Shown: positions 36,674 through 47,863, numbered from the stretch's first letter. The stretch is DNA of 53,339 bases from Rhodothermaceae bacterium (GCA_009841335.1 VXLY01000042.1:1-53339); one strand, 5' to 3'. Numbers and translations: made by a program. Notes: generated by a model from the letters alone, not told the origin.

Positions 36674-38451
36674 CAACGCATCTCCACATTAAGCAGCCTG
36701 GATACTTCCAGGCCTGATACTTCATCTCTGACCCTGACCCTTATTTGAATCTTTCCTGTCCTTCTGCCGATATCGACAGCGACCTCAATTCCTTCCATCC
36801 GGCTCTGCCCCTCATACTCCACACTGGTCGATGAAGTGCGTCGGCGCTCGGGTGCAACTTCGTAGGTCACGGTGTATGAGGTTGCATCTTGAGCACCGTA
36901 GGTAAGATGATATATTTCGAAGTCTAGACCGAACCTCATATCTGGAGTTACCCAGTTATGAGGCCACGGCATCGGAGCTCCACTTTCGGTGTAGACGATG
37001 GGCTTTAGATCACTCATCTCCAAAGCAAAGCCACTCGCATCCAGCGAACGAAGTGAGTCTATTCGTCTGGACGTAACCTGCAAGCGAGGACCCAATTCCT
37101 CAGCGTTGATCCCATACTGATCCCATTGAAGTGCCAAGTGATATAGTCCGGTATCTCCGGTCACCCTAATTGTCTGTACGGGAATCGTTGTCGGCTCATC
37201 AAAAGATGGAATTTGAATACGTATCGCATCAGAACTGCTGTGCCGCAATGTGTGATCAGCCCTCTCCTGCGCCGCGTAGATTTGTACGAAATATACCGGC
37301 TCTGATCCATGCCCCGGAGCAATCAATCCACCGGGTTCAGGGTGCCAATAGATCTCCGTTGTCGTCGTGCCATCGGGTTCAAGAAATCTTGCGTAACGTA
37401 TGCCTAAGGGCAGTGTGCGCAAGGGTGACAGAACATCTGAGGTACTCGGAGGCAGCAATATTTCCTTTTGGTAGGCGGCCTGGTCATCTTCAATTCGTGC
37501 ATTCGTGATCATACCTTGGGCAAAAATATGAGCAGGCTGGCCCAAGTCCTGGTCGAACTCCATGGCTTCGGGACGCTCACCCTGGGTCAACAAATTAGCC
37601 CCTGCAATTATCTTCGCGTTTTCCGTTACGTCGCGGCTCTGCAGGCGCCCTGGCCCCTCGTGCGCGGCCAACCATCTATCAACTTCGTTGAATCTAGACC
37701 CAAAATGATAGTGCTCTAAGGCTAGCTGCCTGTATATGGACCGCATAGCAGCAAGTACCATCCTGGATTTGACCAGTCCGCGCCCTCCCTGCCCCAGACC
37801 AGACCGAAGTGCTATCGGCAATAGGTCGTAGGTGTCACCGAGTCGGTACGGCTTGCCATCTTGAACAAAGAGGAAATAGGCATCGCGGTCAATATTCAAA
37901 TATCTCCAGAATTCATTTTCTGGAAAATCTCCGGGACTCACGGCAACCCCTGGTTGATAAATTGCGTCAATAAGCAATGGATCATCAAAAACAATCCGCG
38001 TAATGCGCTCCGGTGCGCCGTAACGAACATAAATTTCTCCACGTGCATCGTAACCCACCGGACACGTAATACACACGTAGTGCTTCAGCGCATACTCTAC
38101 ACGCCGAACGTGCTCCATCATCCGTTCATTGACCTCAGAGGCGGGTAGCGGATCCTGCGTTCTCCACCAACCTAGAATGGCATCTCGGGTATCTGTAGTT
38201 AAATGGACAGAATCCGATACCAATACCAACTGGGCAACGGTTTCAGGAAGTAATGGAAGAAGCCGCTGTACCTCAATAATCTGGGAACCATCATCCACTA
38301 AGGGGTCGGCTGCCAGAACAGTCTCGTATCGCGCTACGGACTCGGCTATGGCCTCCAGATCTGTCGACTGCGCATGAGCAGCCCGTATAGTCACCAGACA
38401 AGCGGCTAAACAGAGTACCAAGTGCAGTCCCGAAGACCTCTCAATAACCAT
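36673..38451 (-). CDS. Exported GWxTD-domain protein
   Basis: A 592-residue protein with a signal peptide (LHLVLCLAACLVTIRAAHAQ). The region ILGWWRTQDPLPASEVNERMMEHVRRVEYALKHY (92-125) followed by YDARGEIYVRYGAPERI (134-150) is the GWxTD module, although the name-giving GWxTD tetrad is YDARG here. The C-terminal half is beta-rich. The module's role is unknown; it is frequent in Bacteroidota, Acidobacteriota and Gemmatimonadota. A cysteine (C130) near C127 in the module (CITC) may form a disulfide. It lies 9 bp after the CRTAC1-like gene. Confidence 0.82.
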   Translation of the reverse strand: MVIERSSGLHLVLCLAACLVTIRAAHAQSTDLEAIAESVARYETVLAADPLVDDGSQIIEVQRLLPLLPETVAQLVLVSDSVHLTTDTRDAILGWWRTQDPLPASEVNERMMEHVRRVEYALKHYVCITCPVGYDARGEIYVRYGAPERITRIVFDDPLLIDAIYQPGVAVSPGDFPENEFWRYLNIDRDAYFLFVQDGKPYRLGDTYDLLPIALRSGLGQGGRGLVKSRMVLAAMRSIYRQLALEHYHFGSRFNEVDRWLAAHEGPGRLQSRDVTENAKIIAGANLLTQGERPEAMEFDQDLGQPAHIFAQGMITNARIEDDQAAYQKEILLPPSTSDVLSPLRTLPLGIRYARFLEPDGTTTTEIYWHPEPGGLIAPGHGSEPVYFVQIYAAQERADHTLRHSSSDAIRIQIPSFDEPTTIPVQTIRVTGDTGLYHLALQWDQYGINAEELGPRLQVTSRRIDSLRSLDASGFALEMSDLKPIVYTESGAPMPWPHNWVTPDMRFGLDFEIYHLTYGAQDATSYTVTYEVAPERRRTSSTSVEYEGQSRMEGIEVAVDIGRRTGKIQIRVRVRDEVSGLEVSRLLNVEMR

Positions 38452-38460
38452 AGTCCTCGC

Positions 38461-40614
38461 CTAAGTGTCAGGGGCTCCCAGTTGTACGGACCTAAAGGGT
38501 ACCTTCTCAATTGTAGATGTTTCTTCGCGTATGCCAATCAGTTGCCGCATCGGCACGTTCTCAAGCTCCTGTACTATGCCGGTAGCCGGCCATTCGATCG
38601 TTACTAACTCAATTGCCGTAGCCTTGCCGAGACCAATTTCCAAGCGAAGTGGTGACGACCCGAAACTGGCACCCGTTCCGACCGTGCGAAAAAGGGTGTC
38701 CGCGTCTGTAACGATTGATATACGTGCTCCAATGGCACTTCGATTGGATCTTGTTCCCTCAAGAGAAAGCACAACCCATGCATTTGAATGCCCCGGATTC
38801 TCAAAGAGCACATTGCGCGCGAGGTCTCCCTCAAAGGCTCCCCCCATTACTTGATACACATCCTGCGCTCCGTCATGATTTATGTCTCCGAACGCTACAC
38901 CATGTCCTTTCTGCAGATGGCCAAAACCTCCTGCGGCCGTGACTTCTTGAAAGTGAGAGCCCCCAACATTCCGGAACATCCTGTTAGGCATGAGCGCCCT
39001 TAGGTCTGGATCACCAGTTCCCACATAAAAATCCAGCCATCCGTCTCCATCCAGATCTCCATAGTTACACCCCATAGTGTACATAACTTTATTCAGTCCT
39101 GCCGTTTCGGTGACGTCTTCAAAAGTACCATCCTGCCGATTCCTATACAATCGGGGGCGCTCATCTCCACCAGGCAATCCAAGATACTCGGCCGCTATAT
39201 CACCGGCTGTGGCACGCCAACCAGAAACAAACAGGTCCAGCCAGCCATCCTGATCAAAGTCCCAGAACCACGCCGGGAAGCTGTCTATTGGTTCCTGTAC
39301 ACCTGCAATACTGCTTACATCCGTGAACACCTTTCCATTCTCATTACGCAGAAGCAGGTTTGATTCGAGATACCTGCTCACAAACAGATCTGGCCATCCG
39401 TCATTGTCATAATCTCCCCAGACCACGGCCTTCACATAGCCCATAAGCGCGACTCCATATTCGCGCGCGGACTCCACAAAAGTCCCATTCCCCTGATTAA
39501 CAAATAACTCGGTAGGATGCCGCCCTGCTTGTGGATTGGACTCATTTCCAATGAACAGATCCAGATCCCCATCGCGATCAAAATCACTCCAAGCAGCTGT
39601 CTGGGTAGGATGACGGGAATACACTCCAGATTCTATGGTAACGTCTTCAAATTTACCCTGACCGTTATTGCGCAGGAGCGAATTGGGATGACCCTCGCTC
39701 AGCCAAGCTCCACGGAGCACAAACACATCCTGATCACCATCATTATCGTAGTCAGCGTGCACCAAGTTTAGCCCCCCTGTCAAACCGGTCAACCCGGCTG
39801 CATTTGTACGCTCCTCAAAATTGCCGTTTCCGTTATTCTCAAAGTACCGAATCTGATCGCGCAGCCCCCAAGAGGATATCATGAGATCAAGCCACCCGTC
39901 GCCGGACAAATCTTCCAGTACGACGCCTCCGGACAGCCCCATAACATTCACACCCAGGAGCGGAGCCACATCCACAAATCTTGAAATTGATGCCCCATCC
40001 TGGAGCCTATCAACTGGGATCCTCCACCTGGCGTCAACACTATCTGGATGCGTACCCAGCGTCATGTGAGCCAGGTTCGGCAACCACAAAGCATTCAAAT
40101 CCTTTGGATCCTCTTCAAGAATTTCTTCATACCACGGTATAGCCATTTCTGACCCACGTGGCAGCGTATGAACGCCTGCGGAGCCGATCGGGAACAGGCA
40201 TCTGGTGGAACTGTGATCCACCAGGCAGTTTTCTTGTTCTCCAATCCGCAGATGACTGAGCGCTAGATGATCCATAGCAGCCAAACGCCACGACGGAGCA
40301 AATTCATCCGGGGAGGCCCCCAGCAATTGCAGAATCTCTTCAAACACCCCAACTGCTGCTTCGCTATCCCCTGCGCGAAGCAACTCGGTTCCGAGTAAGG
40401 CGCTGTACTGTATACGATCGGGAAGCGCTGTTGGAGGGGTCTGCATGCCCAATGCGGCTGCGCGTGCCACATTTGCATGAGCATTCCGGCGGGGGTTCTG
40501 GTCGGTTTCCGCGGCAATTGCTTCAAGCTCTGCGACCATCTGTGCCGTGCCCTCGGGCTCGGTTGAGCTGCACGCAGCAAATAACAAAAAGGCCAGTGTC
40601 AAAAGACGCAACAT
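38461..40614 (-). CDS. CRTAC1-like FG-GAP/VCBS lipoprotein with ASPIC/UnbV domain
   Basis: A 717-residue lipoprotein (lipobox FAAC with Cys15). After a TPR-like helical segment (about 20-125) it has at least seven FG-GAP/VCBS calcium loops of the form DxDxDG: DLSGDGWLDL, DYDNDGDQDV, DFDRDGDLDL, DYDNDGWPDL, DFDQDGWLDL, DLDGDGWLDF and DINHDGAQDV. These predict a beta-propeller. The C-terminus (about 620-700) is an ASPIC/UnbV domain: NRSAIGARISIVTDAD, GTGASFGSSPLRLEIGLGKA and VTIEWPATGIVQEL. Probably outer-membrane-anchored and surface-exposed; ligand unknown. It starts 4 bp after the stop of the VCBS gene upstream. Confidence 0.9.
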   Translation of the reverse strand: MLRLLTLAFLLFAACSSTEPEGTAQMVAELEAIAAETDQNPRRNAHANVARAAALGMQTPPTALPDRIQYSALLGTELLRAGDSEAAVGVFEEILQLLGASPDEFAPSWRLAAMDHLALSHLRIGEQENCLVDHSSTRCLFPIGSAGVHTLPRGSEMAIPWYEEILEEDPKDLNALWLPNLAHMTLGTHPDSVDARWRIPVDRLQDGASISRFVDVAPLLGVNVMGLSGGVVLEDLSGDGWLDLMISSWGLRDQIRYFENNGNGNFEERTNAAGLTGLTGGLNLVHADYDNDGDQDVFVLRGAWLSEGHPNSLLRNNGQGKFEDVTIESGVYSRHPTQTAAWSDFDRDGDLDLFIGNESNPQAGRHPTELFVNQGNGTFVESAREYGVALMGYVKAVVWGDYDNDGWPDLFVSRYLESNLLLRNENGKVFTDVSSIAGVQEPIDSFPAWFWDFDQDGWLDLFVSGWRATAGDIAAEYLGLPGGDERPRLYRNRQDGTFEDVTETAGLNKVMYTMGCNYGDLDGDGWLDFYVGTGDPDLRALMPNRMFRNVGGSHFQEVTAAGGFGHLQKGHGVAFGDINHDGAQDVYQVMGGAFEGDLARNVLFENPGHSNAWVVLSLEGTRSNRSAIGARISIVTDADTLFRTVGTGASFGSSPLRLEIGLGKATAIELVTIEWPATGIVQELENVPMRQLIGIREETSTIEKVPFRSVQLGAPDT

Positions 40615-40618
40615 GAAT

Positions 40619-43600
40619 CTACTGCATTGTCAGCAACACCTTACTGTCCGCCTCCAATTTCACCGTAGCCGGTTGCCTTCCATCGGGCCAGATCACTTCA
40701 ACGCCAACAGGAGTGCCGCTGAACCCAAGGGTAGTCGTTGTCGCATTCTGCGACGAATACCCCGTTCCTCCAGTTACTAAGCGGGCCGGTCCTCTGCTCC
40801 CATCTGAGTAAACTACACAAAGAATCGCCCCAATAGCGTCCGTGGGAGAAGCAAATTCGACAGAAATGCCCTTCTTATACGACGTTTTACGGTACACAAG
40901 TGTCGCGCCACTATGTTGTGAAAATGCGACTTCATCCTGTCCGTCTCCATCAAAATCTCCAACGGAGACTGCCCGCCCTTCTCCATAGACTTCAAAACCG
41001 GATTGAAGCGCCGGGGTGAATGTGCCATCACCTTGACCTAAAAGCAAGAGCCCTCGACCGGCATCCTGCCTCGGTGTTGACAAAGGGTACGCGAACCAGT
41101 TCTGAGACAAAATGACGTCTTCGTTCCCATCAAGATTCGCATCCACTACGACAGGGCTGATCCCTGCGCTGTATTGCGCTTCGGCAGGCAATGGACGGTG
41201 CTCAAAATGATCTCCTCTGTTAAGCAAGATGCTCGATGCATAGATATCCGTTTCGACGATCCCAGCATTCTCCATTGTTGATGGCATAAGCTGCGCAACC
41301 CCCGTGGTGCTGAAGTCCTGGTGCGAAGTGACACGCATCTGTATTGGAGGGATTGCCGATATCAGATCAGCAAGCATACGTGATGGCCGATAACTGTTCA
41401 TGTCCGGATCCAGAAAGGATTCTAAGATGTCAGTCGTACCGTTAGCGTCAAAATCGCCGTAGTGCAGCCGCACCTTTGTGCTGCGATCATAACGGCTGTT
41501 CCACCCGGCATTTGAAGCAACAATATCGAGTCTGCGATCACCGTCAAAATCACCGATTGACACACCACGCCACAAGCCTTGGAAGGATTGTAGACCGTAT
41601 AATTCAGTCTGATCTGAAAAACCCTCCTCTCCGTTTATCAGTATGCGAATCGGCCCCCATTCCGTGGCGAGCACCATATCCACGCGTCCGTCTCCGTTCA
41701 TATCTCCGAACACACTGCCGCTTACAGCCCCTAATCCACTCAATGATTCTCCAAGTCTGTAAGCTCCTCTTTCGTTTAAATAGATGTGACTGTTTGCGGC
41801 TCTCGGATATGCTCCGGGAATGAAATGCCCCCCTACAAAAAGATCGAGGTCCCCATCCAAATCGATATCCGCCACCGAGAGCGGTCCGGGAACACCTAGA
41901 CCAAAGGGAATCCTTTGATGCTGCAATTCTCTGCCATTCGGTGCAATATCGTAAATGTGAACCCAGGACGAGTCTGGAAAACGCTCGTAGCCGGACTCCC
42001 CCACCATTAGGCGTATACGGCCTGGGCTGATGGGAAGAGCAATCATGCCCGTTGCATCACCTGAAAGTGGATCTAGGATGGAGCGTCCCTGTAGCCTGAA
42101 GGTCTGGCTCCGCCCCGCACCTTCCAGTAATTCGAAACGACCATCTCCATCAACATCTACCGCGGCGAGTGCTGGTCCCCGCCGGCTGAGGCGCCAGGGC
42201 AGTAACGGCTGGAGTTGAAAATCATCAAACTCCTGCTCTGGCCGCGGCTCGGACTGCGAATGTAGTGTATACAAAGGTGCCATGGGGGAATCCGACTGTA
42301 ACTCTGTTGGATGCGTTGCCCCCGATTCTTCAATCACATACAATCGGTTTGCCGTATCCACGTTAACACTCGAGTGTTTCCCCATCGGCCATGAAACTTC
42401 AATCCGGCATGGCGCAGATCTCATTGCAAAAACCGCAATCAGTTGATTGGATGACAGATAACCTCCGCCCAAGGACATTTGCTTGGACTGCTCCGGTAAA
42501 CCCGCACAATGTACACGAATGTCCGCCCCAACCCCACCCGTATTGGGGGGCTCACCTTCCAGCATAACTGCCAACCGATCCTCCTTCCCGGAATTGCGAT
42601 AAACACCTGGGGGCGCATTGAGTCTGTTTGTAACAATGTCCAGATCTCCATCTCCATCCAGATCTCCCAATGCCATTCCATGCGCAACATCGGCGCTTTC
42701 ACCGAACCCCCATCCCCCAGGCATATCCTCAAACGTTAAATCTCCACGGTTACGAAACGCTACATTTTCGAGTGCAAGGGGAGGAAAATGCAGGAGTAGT
42801 CTTCTGGCTGCCTGCCAGGAGGGAGCGGATGCCATGCGGCGCTGCTCTATCACTTGTGCATCCAGATCCTGTACATCATATACATGCCCCGTCGTGATCA
42901 AAATGTCTTCCCAGCCATCTAGATCGACATCTATGAAACTCGTAGCCCAGGACCAGTCAGATGCAGCCACCTGCGCATACCAGGCTAGTTCTGTAAAGGT
43001 GGTGTCTCCGCGACCAACCATGAGTGCATTTTGCATTTCCTGCGGACGGAACGACAGATCACCTGGTGGACCTTCCAATGGAATACGCGTGTTCCGTTGA
43101 CGAAGCCGCCGGGAATAATCGCGACTTAACATGTCAGTCATGAATAAATCAACAATACCGTCACGGTTTACATCTGAAAAATCTACTGACATCGTAGCGT
43201 TACTCGTCTTGCGTAACGCATGATCGGGCGCATGTCGAAAAGCACCATTTCCAATCCCAATCCAGAGTGCATCGGGGCTGTCAAAATCGTTACATACATA
43301 CAGATCTGCTATCCCATCCCCCGTCACATCATAGAATTTGGCCGTAAGGGCCCAATCCTGTGGAGTTGATGTTATTGGCTTTCCTGCCGTATCCAGAAAA
43401 GCCCCCTCGGTCCACGGGACAGGAGCAAAATGCCCCGACCCATCATTGAGATAAAGCCCGTCCGGCTCTGCAAGTTCGCTGCGTATGACTTTGGTTCCGA
43501 CTTGTGTAAACCTGTAATGTGCCTGGAATTCCTTTTTCGGAACCTGTTCCCCCTCCGAAAGGACCGCTTCCCAGGTAATGGCCGCAGGGGGTAGGCTGTC

Positions 43601-44221
43601 GGCCAAGGCAATGCGTTTGTAGCGGGCAATATATGCATCCAAATCTCCGTCACGATCAACATCAGCCAAGGCCGCAGTTGTGCTGGCGTACGAAGAATTC
43701 AGTCCAGACGCATTGGGGACGAGCTCAAACCTGCCCCCTCCCAGATTGCGGTATACTGCCCCTGGACCAAGCGGCATAGTGAGGAGCAGATCCAAATCTT
43801 GATCACCATCCAGATCAGCCATGACCACGCCGGCAGTGGCACGGGTCGCGCTGTCCAGCCCCGCGTGGACAGAAATATTCTCAAACCTCCAATCACCAAG
43901 ATTCTGGTAGAGTACGTCTGGTCCTGACAACCGGGCTACAAATACATCCGGGAGTCCATACCCCGTCACATCCCCAATTGCAATACCGGACCCATGCATC
44001 ATGTGCCGGTTGGCTATAATCGCGTCCTGTGACACTGCATTGACCGCCACGATCCCGGACCGCTGTGAATCAACCTCCGTGAAACCCGTACGCGAACGAC
44101 CCTGCACACTCAACTCCCGATAACGATAACCATCCCCCTGCGTCCAGTTAGTCGTCGGATGAGTACAGCCTGCGATCGTGATAACGGTCACGATTGCCCA
44201 TATTCGATAACCAGCATACAT
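40619..44221 (-). CDS. Giant FG-GAP/VCBS lipoprotein with two propeller-ASPIC modules (copy 2)
   Basis: A 1200-residue lipoprotein (lipobox TIAGC near residue 19). Two halves each have FG-GAP/VCBS propeller blades closed by an ASPIC/UnbV-like domain. First half: DLDGDQDLDLLL, DVDRDGDLDAYI, DVTGDGIADLYVCNDFDSPD, DVNRDGIVDLFMTD, DVDLDGWEDILITTGHVYD and DLDGDGDLDIVTNRLNAP, then ASPIC GVGADIRVHCAG...GGGYLSSNQ. Second half: DIDLDGDLDLFVGG, DMNGDGRVDMVLA, DFDGDRRLDIVASN, DANLDGNEDVILSQNWFA and DFDGDGQDEVAF, then a second ASPIC-like end (DAIGAILCVVYSDGS...VEVIWPDGR). It is a clear paralogue of the gene just upstream. Start is ATG 44221 or an adjacent GTG at 44224, next to the upstream stop. Confidence 0.9.
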   Translation of the reverse strand: MYAGYRIWAIVTVITIAGCTHPTTNWTQGDGYRYRELSVQGRSRTGFTEVDSQRSGIVAVNAVSQDAIIANRHMMHGSGIAIGDVTGYGLPDVFVARLSGPDVLYQNLGDWRFENISVHAGLDSATRATAGVVMADLDGDQDLDLLLTMPLGPGAVYRNLGGGRFELVPNASGLNSSYASTTAALADVDRDGDLDAYIARYKRIALADSLPPAAITWEAVLSEGEQVPKKEFQAHYRFTQVGTKVIRSELAEPDGLYLNDGSGHFAPVPWTEGAFLDTAGKPITSTPQDWALTAKFYDVTGDGIADLYVCNDFDSPDALWIGIGNGAFRHAPDHALRKTSNATMSVDFSDVNRDGIVDLFMTDMLSRDYSRRLRQRNTRIPLEGPPGDLSFRPQEMQNALMVGRGDTTFTELAWYAQVAASDWSWATSFIDVDLDGWEDILITTGHVYDVQDLDAQVIEQRRMASAPSWQAARRLLLHFPPLALENVAFRNRGDLTFEDMPGGWGFGESADVAHGMALGDLDGDGDLDIVTNRLNAPPGVYRNSGKEDRLAVMLEGEPPNTGGVGADIRVHCAGLPEQSKQMSLGGGYLSSNQLIAVFAMRSAPCRIEVSWPMGKHSSVNVDTANRLYVIEESGATHPTELQSDSPMAPLYTLHSQSEPRPEQEFDDFQLQPLLPWRLSRRGPALAAVDVDGDGRFELLEGAGRSQTFRLQGRSILDPLSGDATGMIALPISPGRIRLMVGESGYERFPDSSWVHIYDIAPNGRELQHQRIPFGLGVPGPLSVADIDLDGDLDLFVGGHFIPGAYPRAANSHIYLNERGAYRLGESLSGLGAVSGSVFGDMNGDGRVDMVLATEWGPIRILINGEEGFSDQTELYGLQSFQGLWRGVSIGDFDGDRRLDIVASNAGWNSRYDRSTKVRLHYGDFDANGTTDILESFLDPDMNSYRPSRMLADLISAIPPIQMRVTSHQDFSTTGVAQLMPSTMENAGIVETDIYASSILLNRGDHFEHRPLPAEAQYSAGISPVVVDANLDGNEDVILSQNWFAYPLSTPRQDAGRGLLLLGQGDGTFTPALQSGFEVYGEGRAVSVGDFDGDGQDEVAFSQHSGATLVYRKTSYKKGISVEFASPTDAIGAILCVVYSDGSRGPARLVTGGTGYSSQNATTTTLGFSGTPVGVEVIWPDGRQPATVKLEADSKVLLTMQ

Positions 44222-44225
44222 CACA

Positions 44226-47200
44226 CTATTCCCGTGTGATTAGCATTGACGGTGCACCAGCCGGTACGGCCGTAACGGTAGCCGTACCATCCGGCCAGTT
44301 GACATGTATTTTCACAATCTCGTCGCGCGGAGCCAGAATAGGTTCAGCACTGCTCTGTGACCAATATCCGCTCCCTACAACTATAGGCACTGAGGGCCCA
44401 GGCTTCCATCGCGATATTCCGCGCGTACATTCCCCCCAACTCCAGCCCGATTCGCGCCAAACATACGCAATTCAACACGAAGCCCCTTCTTGGCAGTCCT
44501 ATTCCGGAGGTGCACAACCGGTCCTGCATTCTGGGTAACTGCAAGATCCAGTCGACCGTCACGATCGAAATCCGCTCTTACCGCTGCGCGCTGAGAACCA
44601 TAAATGTAAATACCTGATACCTGCGCCGGTTGGGGGACAAGCTGATGAGATTCATCCGCCAGTAATAGCAGTCCCAGACCACTGTCCAAACGTGGGCTAC
44701 CTGAGGGCACTGCAAAAAAGTTTTGACTCAGAAACAGGTCTGTGCGCCCGTCACCATTAAAATCCCCCGGTACCGGTGCAAAAGCGGGCGACCATTGGGC
44801 TTCATCGGCGAGCGGCACCGCCTCGTAGTGAGATTCCCGATTCAGGAAGACCATTGTCTGCCATTCTGTTACCTCGTGATAATTGGCTTCGCTCAATACA
44901 GGGCCAAAGATATCCATCGCCGAGCGTGTCGCAAATTCCTCGTAGGTCCGAATATGCTGCCGCAGCGTCGGCAAAGCATGCGTGAGTGTGCGAAAATCCC
45001 GTACCAAGCCAAACGCATCTAATTCCGGGATTTGCTGTACTTCCAGAATATCCAGACTGCCATTGTTATCTAGGTCTCCGTAATACGCACGGAGCGGTAC
45101 ATCTTGGGCATATGGATGATTCTGTCCCCAGTTGGTTGCGACCAAATCCATTTTCCCATCCCCGTCAAAATCTGCGGGTGCAACACCATTCCACCACCCC
45201 GAATACTCTTCTAATCCCAAGGCACGAGTCATCCGCACTAGCTGTCCTTCCCCCCGGTTGTGAAATACATGAACGGGCCCCCACATCGTCGCGAGTGCTA
45301 AATCGGTAGTACCATCACCATTGAGATCAGCGGCAGTAGCGCCGGAAACGAGTCCCAGTTTTTCGAACGGTGCACTAAGCGCGTCATCTCGTACAAGCGT
45401 TCCGCCTTCGTACCGATAAATGGCACTGCTCACATTCACCGGATACTGTCCAGGCATGAAATGACCACCTACAAAGAGCTCAAGCCTACCATCACCGGTG
45501 AAATCTCCCAATGTGAGTGGCCCGGGGCTCTCTGGTCCGAAAGTATATGAGACATCGCCGCCGTCCTGCATTGAGACCCGAGTGATCTTCGAATCTTCTG
45601 CGGGATCCTCCGGCGTGCGTTCATAGTTGCTCATTCCTGCTAACACCAAATAGCTGCCCGGGGAAACTACTATACCCCCGTGATCTCCCGAAGAAGGCTC
45701 GCTGAAGCTCCGAATGACCTCAAAGCGCCCGTCGATATTAGACAAGAGCCTAAGCGGCTCGCCCTTGCCTCCCCCCATAATCAGATGCTCAAAGTTGCCA
45801 CCACCCATGTCCGTGACTGCTAGTGAAGGGCCTCTCTGGCTAAGTTTATGTGGCAGAAGCGGTTGTCTGTTGAAGTCTGGATAGCTGGTTTCCTGGTGCT
45901 CCAACCCTATGCTTGACGCTGTGAACATCGTCTCTGTGGCCTGCACCACAGACGGTTCGCTTGCTTCTATTTGAGGCTGGAAGATCCTGTACTCGTTACT
46001 AGGCAGGACCTCCTCTATAGTACTGCGACCTCCAGTTGGCCAGTGCACTTCAATCCGTGCGCCCGGAGTGTAGGCAAACGTGAGCGAAGCGTCACTTGAA
46101 GAGAGGTAATGTCCGCCCGCAAGAATTTCTTGTCGCTGAGTAGGCATGCTGTCGCTAATAACCTTCACTACTGCGCCAACTCCCTGCGGGTTCGGCGCAT
46201 TCCCCTGAAGACGAACGAGAATTCGTTCGCCTTCTGCGTCATTACGAAATACCCCCACGGGAGCGTCCAGGCGGTTTATGATCACATCCTGATCTCCGTC
46301 TTCGTCGAGATCTGCGAAGGCCATCCCATGTGCCACATCAGCGACCACTCCGAGCCCCCAACCGTCCTCAACCCACTCAAACCGGGCATCACCGAGATTG
46401 CGAAACGCAATATTTGGTAGATCCAGATCTGGAAAATCCAACAAAACCTCTCGCCAGGGGCGTCGGGAAGAGCCAGCGGCGATTTGTGCGTCTGCATCCA
46501 TTGCATCGTATGCATGACCCGTAGTGAGGAGCAAATCCTGCAGACCATCCAGGTCTACATCAATAAATGCACTGCTCCATGTCCAGCCCGTCGCGGCAAC
46601 GCCACTCATGCGTGCTACCTCGGAAAAGGTCGTGTCGGCACGATTCAGCAGCAGCATGTTCTGCATCTCCTGCGGACGTGCATGAATGTCTCCCATCATG
46701 ATGACTTCAGGAGGTATTACAAAATGCTGTTTTTGCCGACGCACATAATCCAGACTCAGCATGTCCGCCAGAAATATATCCACGTCACCATCCGCATCTA
46801 TATCTGTGGCGACAACGGACATCGTCGACTGACTGGTTTTCCTCAGGGCCAGTGTAGAGATAGCTCTGAATGTACCTACCGAACTGCCAAGCCAAAAATG
46901 GTCAGGGCTCTCGAAATCATTGCATACATAAAGATCATGGTACCCATCTCCATTAAAGTCCTGGAAGCGGACCGCCAGCGTCCAGTCCCGCGGGGTTTCT
47001 GTCAGCGGACGACCTTCTTCGTCCAGAAAAAGTCCTTCCGTGAAGGATACTTCGGTAAAGCGTCCTGTCCCGTCGTTGAAGAATACGCGATCCGGCTCTG
47101 CCAATTCTACGCGCATCAGGCGATCGCCCTGACGTATGAGTTTGTAATCGTCGGCCCAGTAGTCGTTTACCACAAACGAGTCGGCGACCTGTTTCACGAC

Positions 47201-47863
47201 ACGCTCGAACGCGATTTCATTGGGCGGCCAGATATCTTTGACCGTAGCCTCCTTGTAAAAGCCTGCATATAGATCCAGATCACCATCCTGATCCATGTCT
47301 GCAAGCGCAACCGAGGTTGCGCCTCCAGACTGCGGAAGGTTTGCCTGCGCGGTATAATCCGAAAATTGACCTGCTCCGTCGTTCAGGAATAATTGTACAC
47401 CGCTTCCGAGCGATGTTACAAACAGATCAAGATCACCGTCAGCATCAACATCAACGAACGCCGCTCCGGTTGCACGCGGGTTCACCAAACCCAGATTAGC
47501 CAAAAGGGTGACATCCTCAAATTGCCAATCCCCGTGGTTGCGATAGAGCGCACTCCCATGTTCCATACCTGGCAGAAAAACATCGGGCAGACCGTCTCCA
47601 TCAACATCGCCGGTAGCCACACCCGATCCATTTACAACATGCCGGTTGGTTACGAAAGCCGAGGTACTGATTGCGTTGCTGAATGCAATGGAACTGGATA
47701 CTTCCGTGAACCCTGTACCTTGCCCGATCGGGGAAACCAGGGGACGTACTTCATATCCATCGAAAGGCGTCCACATACGTTCAGGGTCCCGACCGCATCC
47801 GACCAAGACCAGCGCACCAACCAGTACGAAGCACAGGGTACTATCCACAGGCCATCTGAACAT
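44226..47863 (-). CDS. Giant FG-GAP/VCBS lipoprotein (copy 1), reading frame broken near its 3' end
   Basis: Paralogue of the next gene, with the same two propeller-ASPIC modules and a lipoprotein signal (ALVLVGC, Cys23). Calcium loops include DVDGDGLPDVFLPG, DVDADGDLDLFVTS, DMDQDGDLDLYAG, DFNGDGYHDLYVCNDFESPD, DVDLDGLQDLLLTTGHAYD, DLDEDGDQDVIINRLDAP and, later, DFDRDGRLDLAV. As read, the frame stops at 44381 (1160 residues) right after DGSLGPQCL. In the -1 frame the sequence continues PSVPIVVGSGYWSQ...VNWPDGTATV to TAG at 44226-44228, and aligns without gaps to the paralogue's C-terminus. The break is at the GGGCCC run 44394-44399. A joined product would have 1212 residues. Whether it is a real deletion, an error or recoding is open. 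Confidence 0.85.
44394..44399 (-). other. -1 frame-break site (GGGCCC run)
   Basis: On the coding strand the heptamer G GGC CCT sits in the phase X XXY YYZ. A -1 slip gives GGG CCC TCA and restores the lost ASPIC-like C-terminus. Adding one G or one C to the run gives the same protein. Confidence 0.75.
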
